A DNA stretch of 64,000 nt, taken from Pictodentalium vernedei (lineage: Eukaryota; Mollusca; Scaphopoda; Dentaliida; Dentaliidae). Under the pieces are notes generated by a model. That model was not told the DNA's origin. It did no database searches and saw only the letters and a list, made by a program, of their open reading frames with translations. The DNA lies in the NCBI GenBank assembly GCA_031216915.1, contig CM062296.1, positions 456,210,681 to 456,274,680 of the forward strand, in the 5' to 3' direction. Made by a program: the position numbers and the translations under genes. Positions 1-10,479 of this stretch are shown piece by piece (position 1 is the stretch's first letter; every line of letters starts with the position of its first letter).

Positions 1-2135
1 AAATTCCTCATTTTGAAGTAAGTTATCATTCAGGCTCCCACAGTGAGCCCAAATATGAACCCAGGGACTTGCCTTGAACAAACTTGAATCTCACCCCCTA
101 AGGATGCTGCATGCCAAATATCAAAACATTCCGACTGCTGAATCTCAAGAAGAAGATTTTTCAAGAACAAGAGGCCCCAAGGAGCCTTAATCGCTCACTG
201 GCCAAAGTGGATCAAAGAAGTATTTGGGGGTCACATTCAATTAGACATGGTTCATCAACACTACAAAGGATTGAAGTCATGAGAGACAAATTTTATGGAA
301 CTAGGGCCATGGCTTGAACAAACTTGAATCTTACCCCCCTAAGGAGGTTGCATACCAAATATCAAAAGCATTCATCTGCTGGATCTGAAGAAGAAGATTT
401 TTAAAGAAAATTCCTCATTTTGAACTAAGTTATCATTTGGGCTCCCACGGTGAGACCAAATATGAACTCAGGGACTTGGCTTTAACAAACTTGAATCTCA
501 CCCCCTAAGGATGCTGCATGCCAAATAACAAAACATTCTGACTGCTGAATCTGAAGATTTTTAAAGAAAAATTCCTCATATTGACTAAGTTATAATTCGG
601 GATCCCACAGGGAGCCCAAATATGGATCCAGGGACTTGACTTTAACAAACTTGAATCTCACCCCCCCTAAGGATGCTACACACCACATATCAAAACATTC
701 CGACTGCTGTATCTGAAGAAGAAGATTTTTTAAGAAAATTCCTCATTTCGAACTAAGTTACAATTCAAGCTCCCACAGTGAGCCCAAATATGGACCTTGG
801 GACATGGCTTGAACAAACTTGAATCTCACCCCCCTAAGGATGCTGCTTACCAAATATCAAAACATTCCGACTGCTGGATCTAAAGAAGAAGATTTTTAAA
901 GAAAATTCCTCATTTTGAACTAAGTTATAATTCGGGCTACCACAGTGAGCCCAAAGATGATCCCAGGGACTTGGCTTGAACAAACTTGAATCTCACCCCC
1001 CTAAGCATGCTGCATACCCAATATAAAAAGATTCTGCCTGCTGGATCTTGAGAAGAAGATTTTTAAAGAAATTTCCTGAAATGCACTAAGTTCAAATTCC
1101 AGCTTCTATACTGAGCCCAAATATGAACCCAGGGGGCCGGTTTGAACAAACTTGAATCAGATCCACCCCACAGTGTTGCATACCAAATATCAAAAGATTC
1201 TGCCTGCTGGATCTGAAGAAGAAGATTTTTTAAGAAATTTGCTTGAAATGCACTAAGTTCGAATTCCAGCTTCTATAGTGAGCCCAAATATGAATCCAGG
1301 GGGCCGATTTGAACAAACTTGAATCAGATCCACCCAACAATGTTGCATACCAAATATCAAAAGATTCTGCCTGCTGGATCTGGAGAAGAAGATTTTTTAA
1401 GAAATTTGCCTGAAATGCACTAAGTTCGAATTCCAGCTTCTATAGCGAGCCCAAATATGAATCCAGGGGGCCGATTTGAACAAACTTGAATCAGATCCAC
1501 CCAACAATGTTGCATACCAAATATCAAAAGATTCTGCCCGCTGGATCTGGAAAAGAAGATTTTTTTAAGAAATTTGCCTGAAATGCACTAAGTTCAAATT
1601 CGGGCTTCTATACTGAACCCAAATGTGAATCCAGGGGGCCGATTTGAACAAACTTGAATCAGATCCCCCACAATGTTGCATACCAAATATCAAAAGATTC
1701 TGCCTGCTGGATCTGGAGAAGAAGATTTTTTAAGAAATTTGCCTGAAATGCTCAAGTTCGAATTCGGGCTTCTATAGTGAGCCCAAATATGAATCCAGGG
1801 GGCCGATTTGAACAAACTTGAATCAGATCCACCCCATAATGCTGTATATCAAATATCAAATGATTCTGCCCACTTGTGCGGGAGAAGAAGATTTTTTAGT
1901 AATTTCTCTAATATACATAGGGTGCTATCGGGGGTTATGCCCCCTATGGAGCCCCAAGTGGGCATGTCCATTTCATTTGAACAAACTTGAATTGACATAT
2001 GGTAATGAACATCCATACCAAGTTTTGAGCAAATTGACCTTGCGGTTTCAGAGGAGAAGTCGTTTGAAAAATGTTCACGGACGGCAGACGACGCCGGACG
2101 GAAATTGATAAGTTCAGCTCCCTTCGGTGAGCTAA
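1..2135 (+). mobile_element. Helentron-like non-autonomous element, family H1 (5' end outside window)
   Basis: About a dozen diverged tandem units of roughly 168 bp fill this stretch. The recurring block 'gagcccaaatatgaa' falls near 46, 612, 780, 949, 1110, 1279, 1448, 1615 and 1780. Each unit also carries a purine-rich 'gaagaagatttttaa' block and a short C run. The array ends in 'cagctcccttcggtgagctaa' near 2115-2135: an AGCTC/GAGCT stem followed by CTAA, the same end found on copies at 28109-29004 and 30757-34226. Short frames here (such as 111-317 and 1808-2108) are repeat artefacts, not genes. Assignment to Helentron/HINE rests on the end structure; no Rep/helicase is encoded. Confidence 0.6.
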
Positions 2136-2400
2136 AAAAGAAAGATTTTTAAAGATTATTCCCCATATTGCACTAAGCTGAAATTCAGGCTCCAGAGAGA
2201 GCCCAATTATCCACCAATGGGATTTATTTGGTCAAATGTGAATCAGACCTCTGTGGGGATTCTGTATACCAAATATCAAAAGATTCTGGCTGGTGGCCAT
2301 GAAGAAAAAGGGTTTTGTAGTTGATTCCTCATATTGGACGAAGTTAAAATTCGCGCTCTGATAGGGATCCCCAATATTAACATAGTTAACATCATCACTC
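2136..2400 (+). repeat. Extra diverged H1 repeat unit beyond the CTAA end
   Basis: The same unit vocabulary continues past the apparent 3' end (an 'agagagcccaattat' block, then 'ccaaatatcaaaagattctg'). Either a second H1 copy abuts the first or the first is inserted within an older copy. Confidence 0.5.
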
Positions 2401-2430
2401 TTATGATTTTATCGCTGAAAACTTAACACT

Positions 2431-2466
2431 ACCCCCTCCCCCCCCCCCCCCCCCCCCAAAAAAAAG
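2431..2466. repeat. Poly-C / poly-A low-complexity tract
   Basis: A C run interrupted by one T passes directly into an A run. Similar C tracts occur at about 13889, 22448, 28411, 31686, 31983 and 43518, several of them inside H1 units. Confidence 0.85.
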
Positions 2467-2569
2467 CGTATATAATGGCTTTGAATGCCTGAAAGGCTGA
2501 AGAGACCACATAACTGATCATGTCAGGAAAGCTCATACGAACAACACAGCTGGACTAATAACATGTTTT

Positions 2570-2631
2570 AATGTATCCATCAAGGGTGCACTCAAGTTCT
2601 AATGTATCCATCAAGGGTGCACTTAAGTTCC
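2570..2631. repeat. 31-bp tandem direct duplication
   Basis: The block starting 'aatgtatccatcaagggtgc' occurs twice back to back (2570-2600 and 2601-2631) with one internal difference, which indicates a recent small tandem duplication in otherwise unassigned DNA. Confidence 0.85.
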
Positions 2632-2974
2632 CACCCTTGAACAACAGGGTCGACACTGACAAACTAGTGGAACATTTAGGCACTGAGCAGGACTCTTTAA
2701 CGGAAAGCTTTGCTATGTCTTGATCTAACATAATCACAAAAACATAACCCATAGCAGCAAACAGGTGAGAGCCAAAACGCTGAAAAGTGAATATTCAAGA
2801 GTGTCCAATTAATCTCTGGTTATTCATCAACTTCGACTTTTTCAGAGGTGCTGCTTCAGTCTGAGGGTCTGTGATTGCTACAAGAAACCAAATTAAAGCC
2901 GAACAGTCTGGAGCATAACAAGCCTGCTTTCTTTCACTCACATCTCTTACTACACCTGCTCTCACACCCACAAC

Positions 2975-4320
2975 TTACCAAGTACAAGAGATTTCTGGTT
3001 CGAAGAGATGCATTGTTGCAGTTGGTCTAAGAACTTCACTGGTCAATGACCAACTACATGCTGTTGGAGACAGCGTGTAACCTAACCATTCATGAACCTG
3101 TAGGTATGTTCGGAAGGCATGCTGTTGTGCTGAACGACTGGTTGGTGGGGAAGGGAAGTAAGTTGAATGCACTTGTTCAGCTTAGTTTTGGTTGCAGAAT
3201 GCTTATAAGTAATGTATCAGTAATGGTTGAGGGAAGGAAACTTTCTCGCTCCATATAACACAACGGAATTTGCTCGCCCGATGAGGCAATCTCTTGAGTT
3301 GTGCTGTCATGGGCCATGAAAGAATCGATGAACTGTTGTAAATCTCCAGCAAGTTCAGAGACCATCAAGCTGAAGACTTTCTTTTTCCCTAGGCGAAAGA
3401 GCACCGTAGTTGTGACACAACTGCAGATAGCATATGTCAGCAACACATTTCCCTTTGACTTATCCAACTTGGACGCAATTGCAATGGCAACATTGTTCCA
3501 TCCTTCTGCGCCAAATCCAATGCTGTCATAGCGATCAGAACATCTGTATTTGCTTGCTTTCGATTGGACACCAATGTGGGCAAATTTCTGAATTAATAGA
3601 TGGGTTAGTAGTGTTTTGTTCCAACAAATGGCCAGAAAATCAAATTGGGAGGTGGTTACTGGCAGGGCACGCAAGATGTGGACATCTAACTTTGCTCTGC
3701 ATATTTGCTCCATAAGCTTTGTTGACATGTAACATTCATAGCCAACAAATACAGCAATAGTACTGGTTCCAAAATGTTTATGTAATTTGAATATGCAGTG
3801 CAGATATGACTTCTCCATATGATATCTCCATATAATGACTGTTTGGGCCATATGACTGCTCTCAAAAAGAAGCCACAATCTATGATGAAAAGAGGGCTTC
3901 CTGGAAGGTCTTCCCATTCAGTGGCATATGGCTTGAGTATTTTGCCAAGGATGCACTTCTGAGTCTTTCCCATTCCACTAGAATCAAAAAGTGTGGGCGG
4001 TTTAGATGCAAGCTCATACTTGAGATATCTCTTCATTTCTGACAGGGACTGAAACACACGCACGTGATGTGGCTGAAAAGTATTGTGGGGTACCACTTCA
4101 ACTCCATGTACAGTGAGGAATTGGCCACTTATGTGATTTATTTGACAATGTCGGCCCGACACAGCTTGATGTTGCCGAAATCTTTCCCTTCAACCTTTGA
4201 TACACATTACCAACTGTAACAGCCTGGTCACAAGTGACTGATTTGTCTGCCATAGTGCCAGATTGCAGGGAGACTAACTTCAGTGGGTCTCTATAGCTGA
4301 ACAATAATGTACTCACAACC
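2975..4320 (-). pseudogene. Remnant of an uncharacterised invertebrate multicopy gene family ('TGCDTTS'-type)
   Basis: Minus-strand pieces in different frames (4316-4098, 4162-3686, 3917-3177, 3172-2975) follow one another like one broken protein. Recognisable blocks in order are 'KYELASKPPTLFDSSGM', then 'LFIIDCGFFLRAVIWPKQS', then 'HFGTSTIAVFVGYE', then 'TTTVLFRLGKKKVF' followed by 'EIASSGEQIPLCY', and finally 'QHAFRTYLQVHEWLG'. This order matches, from memory, a large uncharacterised family common in cnidarians and molluscs, in which the corresponding motifs read LFD, D-G-G, VVFDGY, TGCDTTS..GKGK, EEI..AGE and SLRVYYQVQ.WLG. Several acidic residues are replaced (VFVGY for VFDGY) and at least three frameshifts are present, so it is dead. 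Its function is unknown; a PIN/FEN1-like nuclease fold is only a guess. The family call is by eye and should be tested by profile search. Confidence 0.5.
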
Positions 4321-4800
4321 AGCTGAAGAATAAGTTTATGTTGTAGATTTCATTTGCTTGTGCGCTAGAGTTGGGACAATACACCAACTTCATGGTACGA
4401 TAGAATATAGATGTATCTAGGTACACAAGTCACGATACGTATCTTGGTATAAGAGTCACGATATGTATCTAGATACGTATCTTGATATTCATCCTGGTAT
4501 TGAAGATACAGTTAAGTTCACAGGGACAATTGTTGTGCCAGCAATTCATAGTTGGGGAGCACAGATACATTAAGGGGGAAGGGGATCAACTTCAGTATCC
4601 CCTCCCCAATTTCCCATATTCTATCACATACTGCACTGACTAGTCATGCCTGTCTGAGGTCATACTCTGGCATAAGCCCATCCCTAACTTTACAAATGTG
4701 AGTTACCAAGTGGCTCCTCTGAGTCTTAGCACATCCTTCTACTTTTCAGTTTTAGAATAAAGACGATTTTAGTCACAGGCCCTGGTAAATTACGATGAAA
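4321..4800. other. No gene seen; short GTATC-type simple repeats
   Basis: Between 4395 and 4505 there are several imperfect copies of 'gatacgtatcttgata'-like words. The rest is unassigned AT-rich DNA up to the DIRS boundary. Confidence 0.6.
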
Positions 4801-5033
4801 GTTAAAAAATTTATAGTAATTTATATATTTTTTATACTTACCAATGACCCAGACATAGCTGGTGCTAACTCTTAAAATATAGGGCCAAACACAAATTTTG
4901 CCCCCCAATCCCCAAAATTTGCATCTAAAACTAAAGAAAACATGTCCTGAAAGGCCCTCCACACTTCGCCCCTACTGCGCATGCGCAGTGTCAAGGACGT
5001 TCCGAAATTGGCGCCATTTATCATTCTAATAAC
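4801..5033 (-). repeat. 3' inverted terminal repeat of DIRS copy A
   Basis: The ITR begins with 'gttaaaaaatttatag' and holds 'accaatgacccagac', a C/T block complementary to the 5' ITR, and the palindrome TGCGCATGCGCA at 4976-4987. It is complementary to 11606-11808 except that the outermost ~35 bp differ, as expected when left and right ends carry different extensions. Confidence 0.85.
4976..4987. promoter_or_regulatory. NRF-1-like palindrome in the DIRS ITR
   Basis: TGCGCATGCGCA fits the NRF-1 (alpha-Pal) consensus YGCGCAYGCGCR. An E2F-like 'TTGGCGCC' lies about 20 bp away at 5009-5016. The same pair recurs in every DIRS ITR of the window, which supports a promoter role; binding is inferred. 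Confidence 0.5.
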
Positions 5034-5102
5034 CAGTGCCTGGTAAGCGCTATGTACTCAGCGGGGAGGCAAGAGTTCCCAACTCCTGGGAGGGCCATCC
5101 CC

Positions 5103-5187
5103 GTCTGGGTCATTGGTAAGTATAAAAAATATATAAATTACTATAAATTTTTTTTTAACATTTTTATACTGTACCAATGACCCAGAC
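5103..5187 (-). repeat. Internal complementary region (ICR) of DIRS copy A
   Basis: The segment starts 'gtctgggtcattggtaag' and ends 'ccaatgacccagac', so it is near-palindromic at its edges. One half repeats the outer end of the 3' ITR and the other half the outer end of the 5' ITR, joined at AAC/GTT (5157-5159). In DIRS elements this is the template that fixes the junction of the circular DNA intermediate. Confidence 0.85.
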
Positions 5188-5661
5188 ATAGCTGAATAGT
5201 AAAAAGGCTGGAGGGCCAAGGACATAGAGCAAAATGGAATACGCTCAATAAAATAAAATAGAGTCATCCCCTGTAGGGAAAAGAAGAAATAGGCCTTACA
5301 TGTATCTTTCTTATTTATGATAAATTAGAAAGATACAACACCTTCCAAAAATTGAGCTTCATACATCCATGTACTCTATTAATATCCAATAATCCTTATA
5401 CTAATAATTTTTAAAGTAAGCCAATAATAAAGTAAGTCTAGAGAATAGAGACTCTTATACTCCTAAAAGTGTGTGAGAATTGCATAATCATGTCCGTTGA
5501 CATATGCAATATTCAAAAGCTATACTTTAAAAACTAAGACTTGAATGAATTTTATAACTTAAACTTCTCACTAAACAACCATCCCAATAACAGCTCAGAA
5601 TTACTAACTCCGGAGGAGGTATCCCCTTGTTTTCATAGTAAAAACAGGTGACCCAAGGGAA

Positions 5662-5682
5662 CACCCTCCCCCCCCCCCCCCC
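5662..5682. repeat. Homopolymer C tract in DIRS copy A
   Basis: A run of about 20 C followed by T5. Copy C has the complementary G run at the same element position (about 58936-58954), while copy B has only interrupted short C runs there. Confidence 0.85.
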
Positions 5683-5829
5683 CTTTTTCTTGCCCTGGGT
5701 CAAATAGCCCAGAGCGAAGAGGGCAGCCGAACGGAGACACTGCCGAAACAGCTATAGTAGCAACTGTTAAGTGAATGACATTCTGAGCAGTAGATAATAG
5801 ACCTAACAATAGAGGCCTCCAGAAATGGA

Positions 5830-6860
5830 CTCAATATTTCTGAGATAAAATTCATGAATGGATGGCTGAGCGCAATGAGCAGCCTTCAAAAATCTATAAT
5901 AGCAACACTATTAATGTAAGCCCAGGAAGTAGAAGAACTCTTACTTCATGAGCCGAAATCTTAAGCACAACTGCTAAGCCAATGATATACCATAAGCAGT
6001 ACGCTAGTTAATAGAATCCATTAACAATAAAATGGAGCGTAACGTCCTTCTACTAGACATCAAAGACAGAAGAAGCTTACGCCCTTGTAATAAACAGATA
6101 TCCGTTTATAAATACATAAACTGTACCCGGAAAGAGTAAAGGCCTATGCCCATACGAAGACGGAAGGGCCTTAAAATAATAGGTTCCGGATAATAGGAGC
6201 CTAACTCTTATGCAACAATCCAACCTAAATAGTAACGGAAGTATTGATTCCGAAACTATGAAAGTGAAAATCATCCATCGATAGTGCATGAAACTCACTG
6301 ACTCTACAGTAAAAGAGAAATCAACAGAATTACTGTCTAAAAGGTCAGAATTTGAAAACTACTGTTTCCAGAGGTTCAAATGATTACTTAGCTAAATAAG
6401 AACCTGAATAAGAACCTGAAGTTAAAATCCGTAGAGGAATTTAATCTAAAGATTCTAAGTCTATTTATAAAAAAGTTACTAACTGACTTAGATAAAGAGT
6501 CAAAAGACTCAATTGTAAACTATCGTAGAGTGCATAGGTATGAGGTAACATAAACCTATAACCTAAATAACAACAGGCTGCAGTAGATCTTGTGAAACAA
6601 GTATACTAAAAAATAGCAATGAGTAGTATGGAGGCATCAACCATATGAACATAATGATCCCTACACCACGACGGAAGAGCCTCCACTTTAGTCGCATAGA
6701 ATAGCGAAGAAGAGGATCTCCTATAGTAAGAAATCGCGTCCAAAGCTCGTCCAGTACAGTGCTTACAATGCAATACGGACCACACAACGGAATACATGAA
6801 GGTTGCGACCTTGCTGGTTGTGATAAAGATGACACGATTTACCCAGTGAAAAAAGATCCT
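5830..6860 (-). pseudogene. Tyrosine recombinase (DIRS integrase) remnant, copy A
   Basis: On the minus strand the N-terminal SAM-like part is readable at 6860-6560: 'CTGRALDAISYYRRSSSS', then 'FYATKVEALPSWCRDHYVHM'. It aligns with the better-preserved copy B. The core follows in shifted frames, with 'SSYGHRPLLFPGTVYVF' near 6170-6105. The H-x-x-R box is encoded by the reverse complement of 'tcttacttcatgagc' near 5939-5953, and the presumed nucleophile Tyr codon lies near 5845-5847. Frameshifts and stops make it inactive. In an intact element this enzyme integrates a circular double-stranded DNA intermediate. Confidence 0.75.
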
Positions 6861-7129
6861 CACATAGAGGAAGATTTCACGTTAAGATCCACAGTAGACA
6901 AGAGAGTAAATTACTCATGATCTCTGTGAAGATAGAGATGCTATCAACAGAAATGTATTGTGGTTGTTTATCTTAGCAATACCTGCTAAAACAACAGCGC
7001 CGGAGGATATGCGTATCCTATCATTCCGTCCTATAGATCAATAGAGCGTTAACAGTATTAGCTCAGAGATCTGGACAAGCCAACACATACGTCTGCAAAA
7101 TGATTAGCAAGCTGTGTCATAAATAAAAC

Positions 7130-7766
7130 ATCATTGGGCGCTCCCATAGATAGCAAATCTGATTGAATACTTGTTTGTTGAGAGTCCATTCTGACAGCAA
7201 CAAGCGACCCATAAGAGAACGGGAGTGCGATAAAACAATCAGACGACCCAGAATATGACGGATCAAAACTGAACTTGGTGTACTATAACCAACAGTCGGA
7301 TTCTTTCCATTAAATTGAATAACAGAAACGAAAGAGTGCCTCCCTGGATCCGGAGATACGCCACTACTGTCGAATTAAAGGACAGGAATTTGGGCATGCG
7401 TTTCTGAATAATGTTCATGCAATGACATAAAGCAAGCCTAAAAAACATTATTCCGCGGAAGTTAAACTGATAGCTAAAAGACTGCGGAACCCAAAGACCC
7501 TGGCACTTCGAATCCGTAGGGATCAGTATATATCCCAATCTGTTTGACTGGCAACCGTCATAACAGCCACACTCGGGTCCGGCAACTGCGGCGGCACTCT
7601 CTGAGTCAACCACCGAATGTTTGCCCCAGTCTGAATCTCTTGTAACACTAGATAGACAAGAGAATGTATAAATCAAGCAATTCATGGATTGCCGGAAAGT
7701 TGCCGTCGAAGAGAAGCTCCTCCGAGAACGAAGCGACTCTGAGAGAGTTCTTAACCTACTATCCAC
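7130..7766 (-). pseudogene. DIRS RNase H remnant, copy A
   Basis: The minus frame 7766-7263 carries 'STVVAYLRIQGGTLSFLLF', the block typical of DIRS-like RNase H (normally DNTTVVAYINRQGGT..). It is followed by 'VHQVQF', and in the next frame by sequence equivalent to an 'HIPGRLNVLADSLSR' and 'EWSLHPQVF' region. The first catalytic region reads 'LIPTDSKCQGLW', where 'TDAS..GWGA' is usual. The reading frame is not continuous. Upstream (about 8100-7766) only short traces of the RT-RNase H linker remain; the RT palm is absent. Confidence 0.75.
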
Positions 7767-8190
7767 GCGTGGATGTAGCTAGGGCTGCATCACGTCTAAC
7801 CAACTCCAATCAGCCACTGAAGGGCGGAGTTATACGTGAACAAACTACTGCCCTCAAAAGAAATTACATTGAGAATAATATCCCGTAAATCTTTTCTTGA
7901 AGACGTAATGATAACGCCTCAGTAAGGCGGATTACGTATAATAAAGCGTCTAAGTTAAGTCTACTATACATAAAGTCGTTCCCAACATTGAAATTGGAAA
8001 AGACATAAACGGCGAAAAAGAATATATGCAATCTTTAATCACACCGTCTAGACGCATATGAACTCTCGGTATGCCCTGCTCTGCCAAAATAAACTATATG
8101 TAAAAAAGATAAAATGGCAGAAATGAGCCACGCGGACAAGAAACTAAACTATCATGCTTAGTAGCAGGCTTGTATATATATATAAATATA

Positions 8191-8297
8191 TAGCGTCGAA
8201 AAATAAAACACATGTTGTAATGACAATATTGGACTGCGTCGGTAAGTCAGGGACAAAGTCCCTGTACCGATCGAAAAATCCGAGTCCAATGACGCTA
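8191..8297 (-). other. Nested hairpin in gag-like unit 2, copy A
   Basis: Three tiers of pairing are visible: TAGCGTC/GACGCTA outside, TTGGACT/AGTCCAA in the middle, CAGGGAC/GTCCCTG (loop AAA) inside. The same architecture recurs at 9243-9351, 55199-55306 and 56322-56427. Confidence 0.55.
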
Positions 8298-9242
8298 TAA
8301 GTCTCTTATCCAAGATCGCAGCAATGAAGTCCGAAAAATAATCACTGGAAGAAATGCCAGAAGATATGAAAGGCATCTTCCGATACTACTAAAGGGAAAA
8401 CTCGAAATCTTTCGAATCCCTTTCGCCATCCTGTCGGACCCTATAAAGCGTTCGGTCGTCCGTAGCTTGATGCAACCGCGGACCGCACCGACCCAGCGCC
8501 GACGGATAATTCCTGATTCGACCGAGAAACCGTCAATTGCTGGGATGCTGCGAACAACTGTGCTAACTCGGATAGCACGTCCGTCACTGAGGCCTGAGGA
8601 GCAGCGGTCTTACGATGCATTGCCGCAGGAAGCTCCGAGATCGTTACCCCGTGCATACTTCCAATATGCGAGCGAACGGAGTGTATAGGCCTCGTGTCCC
8701 TTGGCTACCGGATGGCGCGACCTATTCGCTGTGGAATCACTGAATGCCGAAACTGATCGGATACTCGAGGTCACGTAGCCAATGTGCGGTCGTGTGCCCT
8801 GCTGTGAGGATGAGGAAGCATTAAAGACAGTCTCTCGGACTGTCAATATAACGGAGCGTCCCGAGCAACGGACATATGCTCCGAATGTAAAATATCTGAA
8901 CCACAACATGCGGTCCCCTATGTTGTTGGCTTCCTCCGATCTGTCCTCAATCTGCCGTCACTGGGTGAGTACTAAAGTAATTAAAGTGCTCGCATCACCC
9001 AAATCTCCTTCCTAGACCGCAACAGACGAACCCGGCAGCCGAACCATTCGATGAATGTACGCTACACCGGGTGAGCTAGCGAATGTCGCTCCGTAAGCGA
9101 TAGACATATTCCATGAGCACTTATTGCCGCTAACTCCTCATTAACTATGACGACAGAGGCACACTTTTGAAAGACATCTCCATAACTCTTCGAACAAGAA
9201 ACCAGAAATGCTTGGATAGCAAGCATAAAATAATAATATATA

Positions 9243-9351
9243 TAGCGTCGTTCAATAATTCGAAAGTTTGTGTGACATTATTGGACTATGTCGGAACTGA
9301 GGGACGATGTCCCTGAACCGAACCAAAAAATTTCTAAGTCCACCGACGCTA
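9243..9351 (-). other. Nested hairpin in gag-like unit 1, copy A
   Basis: The same three-tier layout as 8191-8297: TAGCGTC/GACGCTA, TGGACT-type middle stem (weaker), AGGGAC/GTCCCT inside. Confidence 0.5.
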
Positions 9352-10479
9352 TCAGTTTCTTATCCGGCATCGCAGCATATGTTGTTCCGAAAGGGAAAGC
9401 TTGAAATCCACCGAATCCCTTTCGGTATCCCGTCGGACCGGATGAAACTTTCGGACGTCCGTACCCGCTTCCGCGGAGCGTCCCGACCCAGCATCGTCGG
9501 ATAAAATATATGCGACAGATTCAGTTGATGCTGGGATGCTGCGATAAACTGTGCTATTAAGGAAAGCACGTCCGTTCCCGAGGCCTGTGCAGTAGCGGAC
9601 TTACGATGCATTGCCGCTGGAAGCTCCGTGTACGTTGACTCCCGCACACTTCCTATGCGAACGTCCGGAGTCTGCAGGCCTCGAGTCCCTGGCTACCGAC
9701 CCAGCGCTGTCGGATAATTCTCGATCCGACACCGTTTCTGTCGGCTGCTGGGATGCTGCGATAAGCTGTGCTATGTGCACAAGAATGTCCGGCGTCGAGA
9801 CCTGCGGAGGCGCAGTCTATCGCTGCTTCGCCGAGGGTAGCTCCGCATCAGATGGCTCCCGCATACTTTTCCTATGCGAACGTCCGGAGTCCATCGGTCT
9901 CGAATCCCTGGCTGCCGGATGGTGTGACCTGGTCGCCGAAGAATCCTTGATCGGCGAAGCTGGTAATATATCGGCGGTCACGCAGCCAAGGTGCGGTCGT
10001 GTGCGCTGACGAGAAGAGGAAGCCTTAGCAGTCTCAGCGGACTGCCTATACAACGGAGCGTCCCGAGCGATGGACGTATGCTCCGCTAACGACACATTTG
10101 TACCACAACATCTGGGGCCAGATGTTGTTGAACGAGAGAGGGGCCTCTCTCGCTTGCCGTCCGGATGGACCGGAACGAGCTATGAACCGGACTAAAAGGC
10201 TTCCTCCGTTCTCCCTCCGATCCGCCGTCACTGGGTGTGCATTAAGTTAATTTTATAGTGCTCGCATCACCCCAAAATTCCTTCTAGACCGCAACGGACG
10301 AACCCGGCTGCCGAACCATTCGGTGAATGGACGCTACACCGGGCGAGCTAGCGGATGTCAAAGGCCGTCGAACCTACTAGGGTCCTCTTAGGCAATTGGC
10401 GTATTACATGAGCACTTTTCCGCTAGCCCTTCATTAATTGTGACGACGGAGGCACACTGTTGGAAGACATCACAGATAC

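Larger units (their letters stand above)
8180..10475 (-). pseudogene. Duplicated gag-like region of DIRS copy A
   Basis: Two head-to-tail units are marked by 'gacgacggaggcacac' at 10442 and 'gacgacagaggcacac' at about 9149, a spacing of about 1.29 kb. Both encode related peptides on the minus strand: 'YTELPAAMHRKSATAQASG' (unit 1) and 'TISELPAAMHRKTAAPQASV' (unit 2). Unit 1 carries an extra partial duplication at about 9680-9885 that copy C lacks, and misses ~50 bp that C has near 55109-55165. GC content is visibly higher than the surroundings. The peptide has no domain I recognise; gag is inferred from its position ahead of RNase H. Confidence 0.55.

Noticed and set aside
7664-7888. Plus-strand ORF of 74 aa within DIRS copy A
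   Set aside because: It is antisense to the RNase H remnant; the similar frame in copy C only reflects shared DNA.
8467-10009. Plus-strand ORFs of 73-132 aa in the gag-like region of copy A
   Set aside because: GC-rich shadow frames opposite the element's coding direction.
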